Below are positions 1 through 8,767 of a DNA stretch of 64,000 nucleotides, piece after piece. The translations under genes were made by a program, and so were the position numbers. Location: positions 44,080-108,079 of the forward strand of contig NZ_JAVYJB010000011.1 of NCBI RefSeq assembly GCF_032490495.1. Direction: 5' to 3'. The notes beneath the pieces were generated by a model that was given only the letters and a program-made list of their open reading frames with translations, did no database searches and was not told the DNA's origin. The number at the start of each line of letters is the position of its first letter. Position 1 is the stretch's first letter. Source of the DNA: Pilosibacter fragilis (lineage in GTDB: Bacteria; Bacillota; Clostridia; Lachnospirales; Lachnospiraceae).

Positions 1-302
1 AACAGATACCGGATGGAGGTGCGATTACTGAAAATTCTCAAAATGCCATTGCCGCCGACAATAAAACTAAAAATGATGGGAATATATCCTTGTTAACTGA
101 AGAGGAACAGTCGGCGCTTCAGGGACAGGACGATGAACTTAAGAAAAATGAAGAAATTTTAAATCTGAAAATGCAGCACAGTCTGAAATTAAAACAGGAG
201 ATCGGTTCCTTTGTGGATGAAAATCCGCAGATCGCAGCAAAACTGATCCAGAATTGGCTGCTTACTGGTGGAGGAAACGATGGCAGAAATAGGGGAAAGT
301 AA
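1..302 (+). CDS. fliF: FliF C-terminal end (partial, MS-ring protein)
   Basis: Open frame entering from the left edge (codons from base 3) and ending at TAA 300-302, just before fliG. About 99 residues are visible. The last part, with NPQIAAKLIQNWL, resembles the FliF C-terminal tail that docks onto FliG on the cytoplasmic face of the MS ring. The part before it is hydrophilic and Asn/Asp/Glu-rich, as expected for the cytoplasmic tail after the second membrane helix. The membrane segments and ring-building motifs lie outside the window. The stop overlaps the start of fliG, which supports co-transcription. The assignment rests on the tail motif and on position directly upstream of fliG. Confidence 0.85.
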   Translation, partial: QIPDGGAITENSQNAIAADNKTKNDGNISLLTEEEQSALQGQDDELKKNEEILNLKMQHSLKLKQEIGSFVDENPQIAAKLIQNWLLTGGGNDGRNRGK

Positions 303-1338
303 GATAACAGATATTACCGGGGGATCCGAACTGGATAAAATGGATGCGCGGGCGAAAGCAGCAGTGGTAGTTGTGTCTTTGGGAGCAGACCGCGCTTCCC
401 AGATTTATAAATATCTCAGTGAACAGGAAATCGAAGACCTGACTTATGAGGTAGCAAAGCTTGGAAAAACAAATAATGCCCAGGTGGAGAATGCATTAGA
501 TGAGTTTTATAAAATGTGCCTTACCCACAAGATGATGACAGATGGAGGTCTGGATTATGCCAGAAGTGTACTGGAAAAAGCTTTTGGAGAAACCACAGCC
601 AGAAATCTTCTGGAAAAAGTATCCAAGACTCTCCAGTCCAAGCCATTTAACTTTTTTACAAAGGGAGATCCCAAATCCCTTCTTGCCCTGCTCCAGCATG
701 AGCGGCCCCAGGTGATCGCTCTGATCATGGCTTATATGGATCCTCAGCAGGCGGCCCAGATACTGGAACAGCTTCCAAATGAAAAAAGGATACCGGTACT
801 GGAAGGCATGGCAAATATGAGCCGTGTATCTCCTGAGGCAATAGCTATTGTGGAAGAGGAAATGAAGAGGAAATTCGCTACGATCATTACCAGTGAGGAT
901 AATATGAACCTGGGCGGTATTGATTATGTGGCAGATGTGATGAACCATGTTGACCGAGGAAACGAGAAACAGATCTTTGATGAAATGGATAAAGATAATC
1001 CGGAACTGTCAAAAAGCATCAGGGACAAGATGTTCATGTTCGAGAATATCATCGATATGGATCCAAGATCTGTACAGCGTTTTATCAGGGATTGCGATTC
1101 CAAGGATATTGTATATGCATTAAAGACTGCATCAGAGGATATGAAGAACGTATTCTTTGCAAATATGTCCAAGCGTATGGCAGAAACAGTCAAGAGCGAT
1201 CTGGAGATCACTACCAATGTAAGACTGAAGGAAGTGGAAGAGGCACAGCAGCGTATTGTTAATCTGATCCGTAAACTGGAAGATGCAGGAGAAGTAATAA
1301 TCAATAAGGGAGGAGATGACGATAACATTGTTGTCTGA
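280..1338 (+). CDS. fliG: Flagellar motor switch protein FliG
   Basis: 352 residues. FliG forms the upper part of the C-ring, links FliF to FliM and carries the charged C-terminal helix that interacts with MotA. Visible: an N-terminal domain beginning with KAAVVVVSLGADRAS, a middle domain with an EHPQ-like HERPQ motif near residue 140, and a C-terminal domain (DMDPRSVQRFIRDCDSKD onward) rich in alternating charged residues, ending in a short acidic tail. I take ATG 280 as the start because GGTGGAGG sits just upstream; the GTG at 268 has no comparable site. It overlaps the end of fliF by 23 bases and the start of fliH by 23 bases, so translation is probably coupled. Length is normal for the family. 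Confidence 0.97.
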   Translation: MAEIGESKITDITGGSELDKMDARAKAAVVVVSLGADRASQIYKYLSEQEIEDLTYEVAKLGKTNNAQVENALDEFYKMCLTHKMMTDGGLDYARSVLEKAFGETTARNLLEKVSKTLQSKPFNFFTKGDPKSLLALLQHERPQVIALIMAYMDPQQAAQILEQLPNEKRIPVLEGMANMSRVSPEAIAIVEEEMKRKFATIITSEDNMNLGGIDYVADVMNHVDRGNEKQIFDEMDKDNPELSKSIRDKMFMFENIIDMDPRSVQRFIRDCDSKDIVYALKTASEDMKNVFFANMSKRMAETVKSDLEITTNVRLKEVEEAQQRIVNLIRKLEDAGEVIINKGGDDDNIVV

Positions 1339-2143
1339 TCAGGATACAGGCTTTGAAAATAAAGCCAGAGTCCGGAAGCTTCCCTTACAGGTATTTACGG
1401 CACCGGATGCACAGAAACCAGAAACAGAAAAGCAGAATAAAAAAGAAACGGAAGCTTCTTTAAATGCGGACAATGATACATACAATGGTCTGGAATGCAG
1501 TCAGGAACAAATAGAGCTGGGGCTCAGGGAAAAAGAAAAAATATTAGAAGAAGCCCGGAAAGAAGCGGCAGCCATTGAACAGGAAGCAAAGGAAAAGGCA
1601 GAACAGATCTCTGAGGAAGCCCAGATGAAAGGATTTGAAGAAGGCAGACAAAAAGGCTATGAAGAGGGACTGATTAGGGCAGAAAAGGAAAATGAGGCGA
1701 AACATCGTGAAAATCAGCGGTTTTTTAAAGAAAGCCTGGAAAAAGCCTTAATAGAGATCAACAAAGAAAAAGAAAAATGCCTCAGAGAATATCTGGAAGA
1801 ATTAAAAGATATTGCTGTGGCAGTGGCTGAAAAAGTGATCCATATCAGCCTGAGATCCAGCGGTTCTGTTATAAGCAGGATGATAGAAGCTGAAACAGAA
1901 AAACTGCAGAAAATGGACTGGGTCAAGATCTATATGGAAAAAGAAGACTATGAGACCATGGTTCAGGCAGATGGACATCTGGCAGAGAAACTGTCACGGC
2001 TCTCTGACAACGTCAAATTTATAGTAATGGAGGACGGAAAATGCGGAAGCTGTATCATCGAAATGCCGGACGGGATTATAGATATGAGTGTAGATACCCA
2101 GCTTGAAAATATACACAGACTTGTAGACAACGCCAATACATAA
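1316..2143 (+). CDS. fliH: Flagellar assembly protein FliH
   Basis: 275 residues. FliH is the stator-like regulator of the export ATPase FliI. The central part (about residues 65-165) is a highly charged Glu/Lys/Gln helix typical of the FliH/YscL coiled coil, including the E-G-x-x-x-G-Y-E-E-G turn (FEEGRQKGYEEG). The C-terminal third (VAVAEKVIHISLRS onward) matches the FliI-binding domain. The start ATG at 1316 lies inside the end of fliG behind a GGGAGG site. The N-terminal 60 residues are poorly conserved. It sits between fliG and fliI, the usual place. Identification rests on composition, the glycine-turn motif and context. Confidence 0.9.
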   Translation: MTITLLSDQDTGFENKARVRKLPLQVFTAPDAQKPETEKQNKKETEASLNADNDTYNGLECSQEQIELGLREKEKILEEARKEAAAIEQEAKEKAEQISEEAQMKGFEEGRQKGYEEGLIRAEKENEAKHRENQRFFKESLEKALIEINKEKEKCLREYLEELKDIAVAVAEKVIHISLRSSGSVISRMIEAETEKLQKMDWVKIYMEKEDYETMVQADGHLAEKLSRLSDNVKFIVMEDGKCGSCIIEMPDGIIDMSVDTQLENIHRLVDNANT

Positions 2144-2182
2144 AGATTTTATGGATACATAAAGTACACAGAGGTGAAAACC

Positions 2183-3484
2183 ATGTATGAAAATCTCCTG
2201 AAGTTAATACAGCAGGCAGAAACAGCAGACCGCATTGGAAAAATTGAAAATGTAGTGGGAATGTCAATGGAAGCTTCCGGAGGCAGATCCGGTATTGGTG
2301 ATATTGTTATGATCTACAATGAAGCTGAGAACTGTCAGGTTCCTGCGGAAGTGGTAGGATTCAAAAATGGCAAAATACAGCTGATGACCTATGAAAATAT
2401 CAGCGGGATCACAGCGGGAAGTTTTGTCCGCAATACCGGATGCCGTTTGCAGATACCGGTGGGAGACTTCCTGAAAGGCCGTATCATCAACGCGCTGGGG
2501 CATCCCATTGACGAAAAAGGAGAGTTTCCCCCAGGGAAGCTTTATACAGTAGACAGTGCCTATATCAACCCTCTTAACCGTCCTCCTATCAGGGAACATC
2601 TGGAATTTGGGATTAAGGCCATTGATGGTTTAAATACCATTGGAAAAGGTCAGAGAATGGGGATTTTTGCAGGCTCCGGTGTTGGAAAAAGTACATTGAT
2701 GGGAATGATCGCCCGGAATGTAAAAACAGATATCAATGTGATCGCCCTGGTAGGAGAGCGAGGCAGGGAGGTTCTGGAATTTGTTAAAAAGGATCTGGGA
2801 GAAGAGGGCATGAAACGTTCTGTCCTTATTGTAGCCACATCAGACCAGCCGGCAATGCTGCGTATGAAATGTCCCTTGGTTGCAACAACGATCGCTGAAT
2901 ATTTCAGGGATCAGGGAGCAGATGTGCTGCTGATGATGGATTCTCTTACCAGATATGCCATGGCACAGAGGGAGATCGGTCTTGCTATTGGAGAACCGCC
3001 TATAGCCAGAGGTTATACACCTTCTATTTATGCAGAATTTCCAAGGCTTCTGGAAAGAAGCGGGAATTTTGCAAAAGGTTCCATTACCGGGATTTATACG
3101 GTACTGGTGGAGGGAGACGATACCAATGAGCCGGTGGCTGATACAGTCAGAGGTATTTTGGATGGTCATATTGTTTTAAGCAGGCAGCTGGCTAATGCAA
3201 ACCATTTTCCGGCTATTGATATCAGTGCAAGTATTTCACGTCTTATGAATGATATAGCCGGGGAAGAACACAGGAAAGCAGCTTCAAGGTTCAGGAACAT
3301 GTTAAGTCTTTATCAGAAAAATGCAGACCTGATCTCCATTGGCGCTTACAAAAAAGGTGCAAACAGTGCTCTGGATGAAGCAGTTGACCGCATAGGTGAT
3401 ATGAATAAATTTCTGGAACAGGAAACAAATGAAAATATCCCTTATGAGGAAAGCATAAGGAGAATGGAAAAAATCGTGGGTTAG
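2183..3484 (+). CDS. fliI: Flagellum-specific export ATPase FliI
   Basis: 433 residues. FliI energises the flagellar type III export gate and releases substrates from chaperones. Walker A (GSGVGKST) lies at about residues 163-171, Walker B at VLLMMDSLTRYAMAQ, followed by the conserved GEPPIARGYTPS stretch of the F1-beta/FliI family. ATG 2183 is preferred over GTG 2174 because GAGGTG lies at good spacing upstream of 2183. The length is normal for the family and all core motifs are present. It is flanked by fliH and fliJ, which form the ATPase complex with it. Confidence 0.97.
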   Translation: MYENLLKLIQQAETADRIGKIENVVGMSMEASGGRSGIGDIVMIYNEAENCQVPAEVVGFKNGKIQLMTYENISGITAGSFVRNTGCRLQIPVGDFLKGRIINALGHPIDEKGEFPPGKLYTVDSAYINPLNRPPIREHLEFGIKAIDGLNTIGKGQRMGIFAGSGVGKSTLMGMIARNVKTDINVIALVGERGREVLEFVKKDLGEEGMKRSVLIVATSDQPAMLRMKCPLVATTIAEYFRDQGADVLLMMDSLTRYAMAQREIGLAIGEPPIARGYTPSIYAEFPRLLERSGNFAKGSITGIYTVLVEGDDTNEPVADTVRGILDGHIVLSRQLANANHFPAIDISASISRLMNDIAGEEHRKAASRFRNMLSLYQKNADLISIGAYKKGANSALDEAVDRIGDMNKFLEQETNENIPYEESIRRMEKIVG

Positions 3485-3508
3485 CAGTTATAGGAGATGA
3501 TACTTAAG

Positions 3509-3967
3509 ATGAAGAGATTTAAATACAGTCTTGAAAATGTACTTCATTATAAGGAACAGATTCTGGACAGCATTAAGGCAGAACATGGTACACTTCTGGC
3601 ACAGATCCGGAAAAAAGAAGCAGAGATACAGGAACTGGAGAACAAGCTGGTATCTGCCCAGAATAAGATGGATGATTTGAAAAAACAGGATGTACAGATA
3701 AAAGATATTTGTCTTTATGGTATGTATATCAGTGAAATGGAAGATCAGATCCGGAAAAAACAGGAACAGTTAAAGCTTTTACAGCAGCAAGAAGAAAAGA
3801 AAAAAGTACAGGTGATCGCTGCAAAGATAGATACGTCCCGTTATGAAAAGTTAAAGGACAGGCGGCAGAGTGAGTATGAAAAAGCTGCTAAAAAGGCACA
3901 GGAGCTGTTTATAGAAGAATTTGCTTCAAGAACAGCCAGATATTCTCAAAACAGGGAGGTAATCTAG
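3509..3967 (+). CDS. fliJ: Flagellar export protein FliJ
   Basis: 152 residues, almost entirely charged alpha-helical sequence, as expected for FliJ, the coiled-coil stalk of the FliI ATPase that also cycles export chaperones. It begins MKRFKYSLENVLHYKEQI, close to the common FliJ start. An alternative ATG at 3497 abuts the AGGAG at 3492-3496 with no spacing, so ATG 3509 (12 bases from it) is preferred, with some doubt. The downstream gene begins within a base or two of its stop. Sequence conservation in FliJ is weak, so position after fliI matters for the call. Confidence 0.88.
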   Translation: MKRFKYSLENVLHYKEQILDSIKAEHGTLLAQIRKKEAEIQELENKLVSAQNKMDDLKKQDVQIKDICLYGMYISEMEDQIRKKQEQLKLLQQQEEKKKVQVIAAKIDTSRYEKLKDRRQSEYEKAAKKAQELFIEEFASRTARYSQNREVI

Positions 3968-3968
3968 G

Positions 3969-5192
3969 TTGAGCAGGATTGAAAATACCGGTCAGATAAA
4001 AACAGGATATTCTGTGAAGTCAGGTACGAACTCAGAAGAAAAAGTGGAGAATGGGTCAGATTTTGCATCGATGCTGACAAAATACCAGAAAAAAGCAGCC
4101 CAGAATGACGAAACAAAAAAAGCAGAAACAGGGGAAACAAAAAATAAAGAAACACAGCCAGAAGAAACCAAAAACAGGGGAAATGAAAAACAGGTTAATG
4201 GCAGGCAGTCCGGAGAAAACGTAAAAACAGATGAAATAAAAGCAGAAATAAAAGTAACGGACATACAGGACGGAAAGAACAGCCAGGATGGAGAAAAAGA
4301 GCAGGAGCAGGAACTGGCAGCTGCCTATGTTTCTGAAGCCTGTTACAGGACCTTTGTACAGATAACAGCAGAAAATAGTAAAACGCCTGCTGTTTACAAC
4401 AATGAAATAAATGGAATACAAGATCTGGCTGTACAGACAACGGTGGAAACAGGAATGGAGGACCAGACGGCAGCGGTCAGTACCATACAGCAGACAGAAT
4501 CCCCCCACACAGAATCCCCCCACACAGAAACAGCTGTCCATGCAGATGACTTAAAGCTCCGGAACAGATCGGACCAGACTGGAGAGAAAGAAAAATCAGG
4601 AGAGGCAGAAGAAGCCGGGCAGTCAAAGCAAACTGCCAAAATGAACCGGGAAGAAGAAATACCAGACCAGAAGGAACATATTTCCGGAAAGGAAATGACA
4701 GCCCTGGCATCGCCCGGTTATACAGGAACTGTTGAAAGTTCAGCTGGCACAGCAGCAAAACCAGTTGCTGTTGATACAGGACCGGCAGACCGGCTGCCAA
4801 CAGCCCAGGATACATTGACAGAGGATCTGGGAAACTACCTGGATACAAAGATCAGTGAAAAAAAAGGAAAGCTGGAGCTTTCCCTGGAGCCGGAAAGGCT
4901 TGGAAAGCTGACTATCCGGCTGGAGTATGAAAAAGGAAAAACAGAGGTCACTATTTTTTCAACCAGTGCAAAAACACTGGAGATATTAAGCAAAGAAGCA
5001 GGGCATCTGGCACAGATCCTGGAAGAAAAAACAGGAACTCCTACTGTTATTTACACACCGGAACAGACTGAAAACAGGCAAAACATGGATCAGGATCCCG
5101 GTCATGGCAGAAACGGCAGGCAGGATCAAAAAGAGCAGCGCCAGAAGCAGGATGACAGCTTTGCCCAACAGCTAAGGCTGGGACTGACCTAG
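3969..5192 (+). CDS. fliK: Flagellar hook-length control protein FliK
   Basis: 407 residues, TTG start 10 bases after GGGAGG. The N-terminal two thirds is low-complexity Lys/Glu/Gln/Thr-rich sequence, as in FliK molecular rulers. The C-terminal domain (about residues 295-365) carries LELSLEPERLGKLTIRLEYE, the signature region of the hook-length control domain that contacts FlhB and triggers the substrate-specificity switch. A 15-base direct repeat (4494-4508 and 4509-4523) encodes a doubled TESPH unit in the linker. A second, shorter FliK-like protein is encoded at 34203-35624. It is followed by flgD as in other Firmicutes. Confidence 0.92.
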   Translation: MSRIENTGQIKTGYSVKSGTNSEEKVENGSDFASMLTKYQKKAAQNDETKKAETGETKNKETQPEETKNRGNEKQVNGRQSGENVKTDEIKAEIKVTDIQDGKNSQDGEKEQEQELAAAYVSEACYRTFVQITAENSKTPAVYNNEINGIQDLAVQTTVETGMEDQTAAVSTIQQTESPHTESPHTETAVHADDLKLRNRSDQTGEKEKSGEAEEAGQSKQTAKMNREEEIPDQKEHISGKEMTALASPGYTGTVESSAGTAAKPVAVDTGPADRLPTAQDTLTEDLGNYLDTKISEKKGKLELSLEPERLGKLTIRLEYEKGKTEVTIFSTSAKTLEILSKEAGHLAQILEEKTGTPTVIYTPEQTENRQNMDQDPGHGRNGRQDQKEQRQKQDDSFAQQLRLGLT

Positions 5193-5210
5193 AAGGAGGA
5201 TTAAAGTGAT

Positions 5211-5780
5211 ATGGCAGATCAAATAACAGTCAGCAGCACTGCAAACCCGTATCAGGCAGGTGTTTACAGTGCCGGATCCAACAGCAAGAACACGATGGAT
5301 GTAAACAGCTTTATCAAGCTGTTAGCAGCACAGCTTTCCAATCAGGATATGACAAGCCCTATGGATAACAGCGAAATGATGTCCCAGATGACAAATATGG
5401 CAATGGTCCAGTCACTTACTGCCATGACAGAGTCATTAAATACATCAGCTGCTGTTACAACTCAGACATATGCAGGCAGCCTGATCGGTCAGGAGGTAAC
5501 TGTGGCGGTTACGGATCCTGATACCGGGGCAGCAAATGGCGTGAAATATGGGAAGGTAATTTCTGTTGATTTTACCCAGGGAGATCCGGTGGTACGTCTG
5601 GAAGGTGATGATACCAGCTATAAGATGTCCAGTGTCCTGGGAGTAGGAAAGCTTCCAGAGAAAGCAGGTGAAAAAGATCCTGACAGAGGATCTGAAAAAA
5701 CAGATAAGATCACAGAACAGTTAGCAAATGCAGATCTGAAAGACACAGGATCTGAAGATACAGAAACAGAAGAAATGTAA
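5211..5780 (+). CDS. flgD: Flagellar hook assembly protein FlgD
   Basis: 189 residues. FlgD is the exported cap on which hook subunits polymerise. Visible: the FlgD N-terminal signature VNSFIKLLAAQLSNQDMTSPMDNSEM followed by a helix rich in Met/Thr, then a beta-rich section (SLIGQEVTVAVTDPDTG, ISVDFTQGDPVVRLEGDD). The last 40 residues are a charged, disordered tail. It lacks the long Ig-like region of E. coli FlgD, as is usual for short clostridial forms. AGGAGG at about 5195 precedes the start. It lies directly between fliK and flgE. Confidence 0.94.
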   Translation: MADQITVSSTANPYQAGVYSAGSNSKNTMDVNSFIKLLAAQLSNQDMTSPMDNSEMMSQMTNMAMVQSLTAMTESLNTSAAVTTQTYAGSLIGQEVTVAVTDPDTGAANGVKYGKVISVDFTQGDPVVRLEGDDTSYKMSSVLGVGKLPEKAGEKDPDRGSEKTDKITEQLANADLKDTGSEDTETEEM

Positions 5781-5796
5781 AAAGGAGCAAAAGAAT

Positions 5797-6717
5797 ATGT
5801 TAAGAGCAATGGATTCAGCAGTATCAGGTCTTAGGGCGCATCAGAACAAACTGGACGTCATCGGCAACAATATTGCAAACGTAAATACATTTGGTTTTAA
5901 GTCCCAGAGCTACAGCTTTAAAGAGGCGATGTACCAGACTTCCACCACCTCCACAAAGGGAAGCGAGAATGCCGGTGGTGTAAATGCAGCCCAGTATGGA
6001 TATGGTTCCATGATGGGTTCCATCAGTACGGATATGAGTGCCTCTACACCAACCTATGTAGGTGGTCTTAATGCAAGTGTAAACGGAGAAGGCTTCTTTA
6101 TTACATTCCCAAAGAGCACAGAAACGGTTACAGTAGCGGATATGAAGAAAACGGACTTTGATTATACCAGAGTTGGTCAGTTCAAGATTGACGGAAACGG
6201 ATATCTTACAGATGCCAACGGAAATTTTGTTTATGGTTTCCGTCCGGATGAGGTAGATAAGCCAACGAGATTTGATGGAGATCTTGTAGCCATCAAGGTT
6301 CCTAGTGATGTAACAGGCAATGATTTTGGTGATGATCCGCTGCAGCTGACAAATGTAAAGATTAACAGTCTGGGAGAGATTTCTGGTACAGTACAGTCAA
6401 CGGATCCGGATAAGGATGGAAAAACCGTCAGCATCGGTAAGGTTGCCATTGCCACCTTCCAGAATCCGGAGGGCTTAAGCAAAAAGGGTTCTTTTTACTA
6501 TGGGGCAGCAGAAAGCGATAACAGTGGTAATGCTTCCGCTACGATCCCAGGAGGAAGCACCTCTTCTTTAATGACCGGATATCTGGAGGCTTCCAATGTG
6601 GATCTTGCAAAGGAATTTTCTGATATGATCACAACACAGAGAGGCTTTCAGGCCAATTCAAAGATCATCACAGTCAGTGATGAGATCCTGTCTGATCTGA
6701 TCAACATGAAGCGGTAA
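5797..6717 (+). CDS. flgE: Flagellar hook protein FlgE
   Basis: 306 residues. Subunit of the universal-joint hook, exported through the basal body. The N-terminus MLRAMDSAVSGLRAHQNKLD with IGNNIANVNTFGFKS is the rod/hook family signature, and the C-terminus (LEASNVDLAKEFSDMITTQRGFQANSKI) is the matching coiled-coil half. The middle is beta-rich (NGEGFFI, DGNGYLTDANGNFVYGF). It is shorter than enteric FlgE (about 400) but similar to Bacillus-type forms. Its place after flgD and before flbD distinguishes it from the rod proteins encoded near 18-19.7 kb. Confidence 0.93.
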   Translation: MLRAMDSAVSGLRAHQNKLDVIGNNIANVNTFGFKSQSYSFKEAMYQTSTTSTKGSENAGGVNAAQYGYGSMMGSISTDMSASTPTYVGGLNASVNGEGFFITFPKSTETVTVADMKKTDFDYTRVGQFKIDGNGYLTDANGNFVYGFRPDEVDKPTRFDGDLVAIKVPSDVTGNDFGDDPLQLTNVKINSLGEISGTVQSTDPDKDGKTVSIGKVAIATFQNPEGLSKKGSFYYGAAESDNSGNASATIPGGSTSSLMTGYLEASNVDLAKEFSDMITTQRGFQANSKIITVSDEILSDLINMKR

Positions 6718-6722
6718 GGAAT

Positions 6723-6926
6723 ATGATCTGTGTAGAACGACTTAACGGAGAGATTTTATATCTGAACTGGCTTCAGGTTGAATTGATCGAACAGATTCCG
6801 GAAACAAAGATCCGTATGATGAATGGAGATTACTATCTGGTAAAAGACAGTGTAGAAAGCATCAAAGATCAGGTGACCGGGTTCTTTCAAAGGTGTGTCA
6901 GCATAAAAAAAGAGATGCAGATTTAG
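6723..6926 (+). CDS. flbD: Flagellar protein FlbD
   Basis: 67 residues, small FlbD-family protein (not the proteobacterial response regulator of the same name). The sequence MICVERLNGEILYLNWLQVE with the hydrophobic I-E-x-x-P-D/E-T-x-I pattern (IEQIPETKIRMMNGDYYLV) is typical of the small proteins found between flgE and motA in Firmicutes. The molecular role is not established. It sits five bases after flgE and twelve before motA, so it is translated from the same operon. Recognition is by both sequence pattern and position. Confidence 0.9.
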   Translation: MICVERLNGEILYLNWLQVELIEQIPETKIRMMNGDYYLVKDSVESIKDQVTGFFQRCVSIKKEMQI

Positions 6927-6938
6927 GAGGAAAAGCAG

Positions 6939-7757
6939 GTGGATCCTACAACATTACTAGGTATAATCCTGGGTTTTGCTTTAATTGTAAACGGAATCGG
7001 TTTTGCCAAGATTGGTAACTTTATTAATATCCCCAGTATGGTCATTGTAATTGGTGGGACTCTGTCAGCAACTTTGTCCAGCTATCCATTAGGGATATTA
7101 AAGGATATCCCAAAGCATTTTGCAGTACTTATAAGGGGAAACCGCTATAATATCCCCAAATTGATCGAACAGCTTGTAGATCTGGGAACCATAGCAAGGC
7201 AGAGCGGCCTTCTGGCGTTGGAGGATAAAGCGGCGGAGATCAAGGATACTTTCTTTAAGCAGAGTGTCCTGATGATCGTAGATGCAAACGATCCGGACAA
7301 AGTAAGGCTGGTTCTGGAAAGAGAACTGGATAATATGATGGTCCGTCACGACCAGGCGGCAGGTCTTTATGAAAAAGCTGCATCTTATGCACCGTCCTTT
7401 GGTATGATAGGTACCCTGATCGGTTTGATCAACATGCTGAAGGGAATGAATATGGATGCAGGCGGTTCATCTACTATCGGCAGTGACATGTCAGTAGCAT
7501 TGATCACAACCTTTTACGGCTGTATTCTTGCAAATGTTATTTTTAATCCGATCGCAAAGAAACTGAGGATCCGTCAGGATGAGGAAGAACTGTATTGTTC
7601 TACTATCATTGAAGGGATCATTGCCATACAGGCAGGAGAAAATCCAAAATACCTGAGGGAACATCTTCTTGCATCGATTAAACAGTCACAGCAGCGGAAG
7701 ATCCTTGCAAAAGCAGAAGCTGGAGATTTTCAGGGGAAGGAACAGGAAGATAAATGA
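6939..7757 (+). CDS. motA: Flagellar motor stator protein MotA
   Basis: 272 residues, GTG start eight bases after AGGAGG. MotA is the membrane stator subunit that, with MotB, converts ion flow to torque on FliG. Two membrane helices are at the N-terminus (DPTTLLGIILGFALIV; IPSMVIVIGGTLSATLSSYP), then a cytoplasmic domain with charged residues, then two more helices (SYAPSFGMIGTLIGLINML with the conserved prolines, and SVALITTFYGCILANVIFNP). Its stop overlaps the motB start by four bases. Whether the stator uses protons or sodium cannot be decided from the sequence. Confidence 0.97.
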   Translation: MDPTTLLGIILGFALIVNGIGFAKIGNFINIPSMVIVIGGTLSATLSSYPLGILKDIPKHFAVLIRGNRYNIPKLIEQLVDLGTIARQSGLLALEDKAAEIKDTFFKQSVLMIVDANDPDKVRLVLERELDNMMVRHDQAAGLYEKAASYAPSFGMIGTLIGLINMLKGMNMDAGGSSTIGSDMSVALITTFYGCILANVIFNPIAKKLRIRQDEEELYCSTIIEGIIAIQAGENPKYLREHLLASIKQSQQRKILAKAEAGDFQGKEQEDK

Positions 7758-8752
7758 GTAAGAAAAATCGCCCCACAGACAGCGGCGGCAACTGGATGGA
7801 TACTTATGGAGACATGGTAACATTGCTGCTTACATTTTTTATCATGCTGTATTCCATGTCTAACCTGGACGCACAGAAATGGACTATTTTTGTGAAAAGC
7901 ATCCCAAGCATACAGAACCAGGGATCAGAGAATATTACCATTAATTCCCAGATGTCAGATACCCCAGAGGTGGATAGCAAAGGCCAGGAGATCGGCCAGG
8001 AGATTGCCCAGGAAGCTCTTCAGGCAGAAGATGTAAATGAACTGTATCTTACGATCGCTGAAAGCCTGAATCAGGCGGGTGTAAAGGAGGCTACGGTCAT
8101 CAGGGGAGATGATTATACTTATGTTTCTTTTGCAAATAATGTGTTTTTCGGTGCAGACAGCTCCGTGCTTACACGGGAAGGACAGGCAGTCCTCTATACA
8201 TTTGCAAAAGCCATAGCTCCTGCAGCAGGTGGGATTGAACAGGTTAATATCATGTCCCACACTGCGAAAGTAACAGATAATTCACAGATCAATCCACAGA
8301 TTATACGAAAAGACCGTATCCTTTCGGCGATGAGATCTGCAGAAGTATGTATTTATCTTCAGCAGCAGAATGTAATAAAGCCGGAGAAGCTGGTGGATAT
8401 AAGTTATGGTGAATATCGCCCTATAGCAGATAATTCCACAGAAGAAGGAAGGATAAAAAACCGCAGGATTGAATTTTTGCTTTTAGATAATGGGGCAAAA
8501 GAAAGAGACCTGAATGAGTATTATAAAGAGTTTAAGAGCGGTGAATATGCGAATACTACAGTAGTAACAGTAGGAGAGTCACAAAGCTCTTCCCAGGGTG
8601 GTGAAACCGTACCGGCAGATACAGAGGCACCGGTAGATACCGGTGCAGCAGATGCAGGTGCAGAAGATGCAGGTGCAGAAGATGCAGGTGCAGAAGATGC
8701 AGGTGCAGAAGATGCAGGGTCTGTGGAGAAAATGCAAAATACCAGTGAATAA
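7754..8752 (+). CDS. motB: Flagellar motor stator protein MotB
   Basis: 332 residues. One N-terminal membrane helix with the essential ion-carrying Asp in the MDTYGDMVTLLLTFF segment, then a linker and an OmpA-like peptidoglycan-binding domain (about residues 120-245: VFFGADSSVLTREGQ, ISYGEYRPIADNSTEEGRIKNRRIEF). The C-terminal tail is unusual: four perfect 15-base repeats (8651-8710) encode DAGAE units, making an acidic Ala/Gly/Glu/Asp tail outside the conserved domain. It overlaps motA by four bases and is followed after 15 bases by fliM, so there is no room for fliL, which often sits here. Confidence 0.96.
   Translation: MSKKNRPTDSGGNWMDTYGDMVTLLLTFFIMLYSMSNLDAQKWTIFVKSIPSIQNQGSENITINSQMSDTPEVDSKGQEIGQEIAQEALQAEDVNELYLTIAESLNQAGVKEATVIRGDDYTYVSFANNVFFGADSSVLTREGQAVLYTFAKAIAPAAGGIEQVNIMSHTAKVTDNSQINPQIIRKDRILSAMRSAEVCIYLQQQNVIKPEKLVDISYGEYRPIADNSTEEGRIKNRRIEFLLLDNGAKERDLNEYYKEFKSGEYANTTVVTVGESQSSSQGGETVPADTEAPVDTGAADAGAEDAGAEDAGAEDAGAEDAGSVEKMQNTSE
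8651..8710 (+). repeat. 15-base tandem repeat in the motB 3' end
   Basis: Four identical copies of a 15-base unit (gatgcaggtgcagaa) followed by a partial fifth. The unit is a multiple of three, so copy-number change alters the length of the acidic MotB tail without shifting the frame. Confidence 0.95.
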
Positions 8753-8767
8753 GAGAGGTCAGGAAGA

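Noticed and set aside
4056..4541. Minus-strand open frame rich in Cys and Phe opposite fliK
   Set aside because: Arises from the A-rich low-complexity fliK sequence; no start signal and no family likeness.
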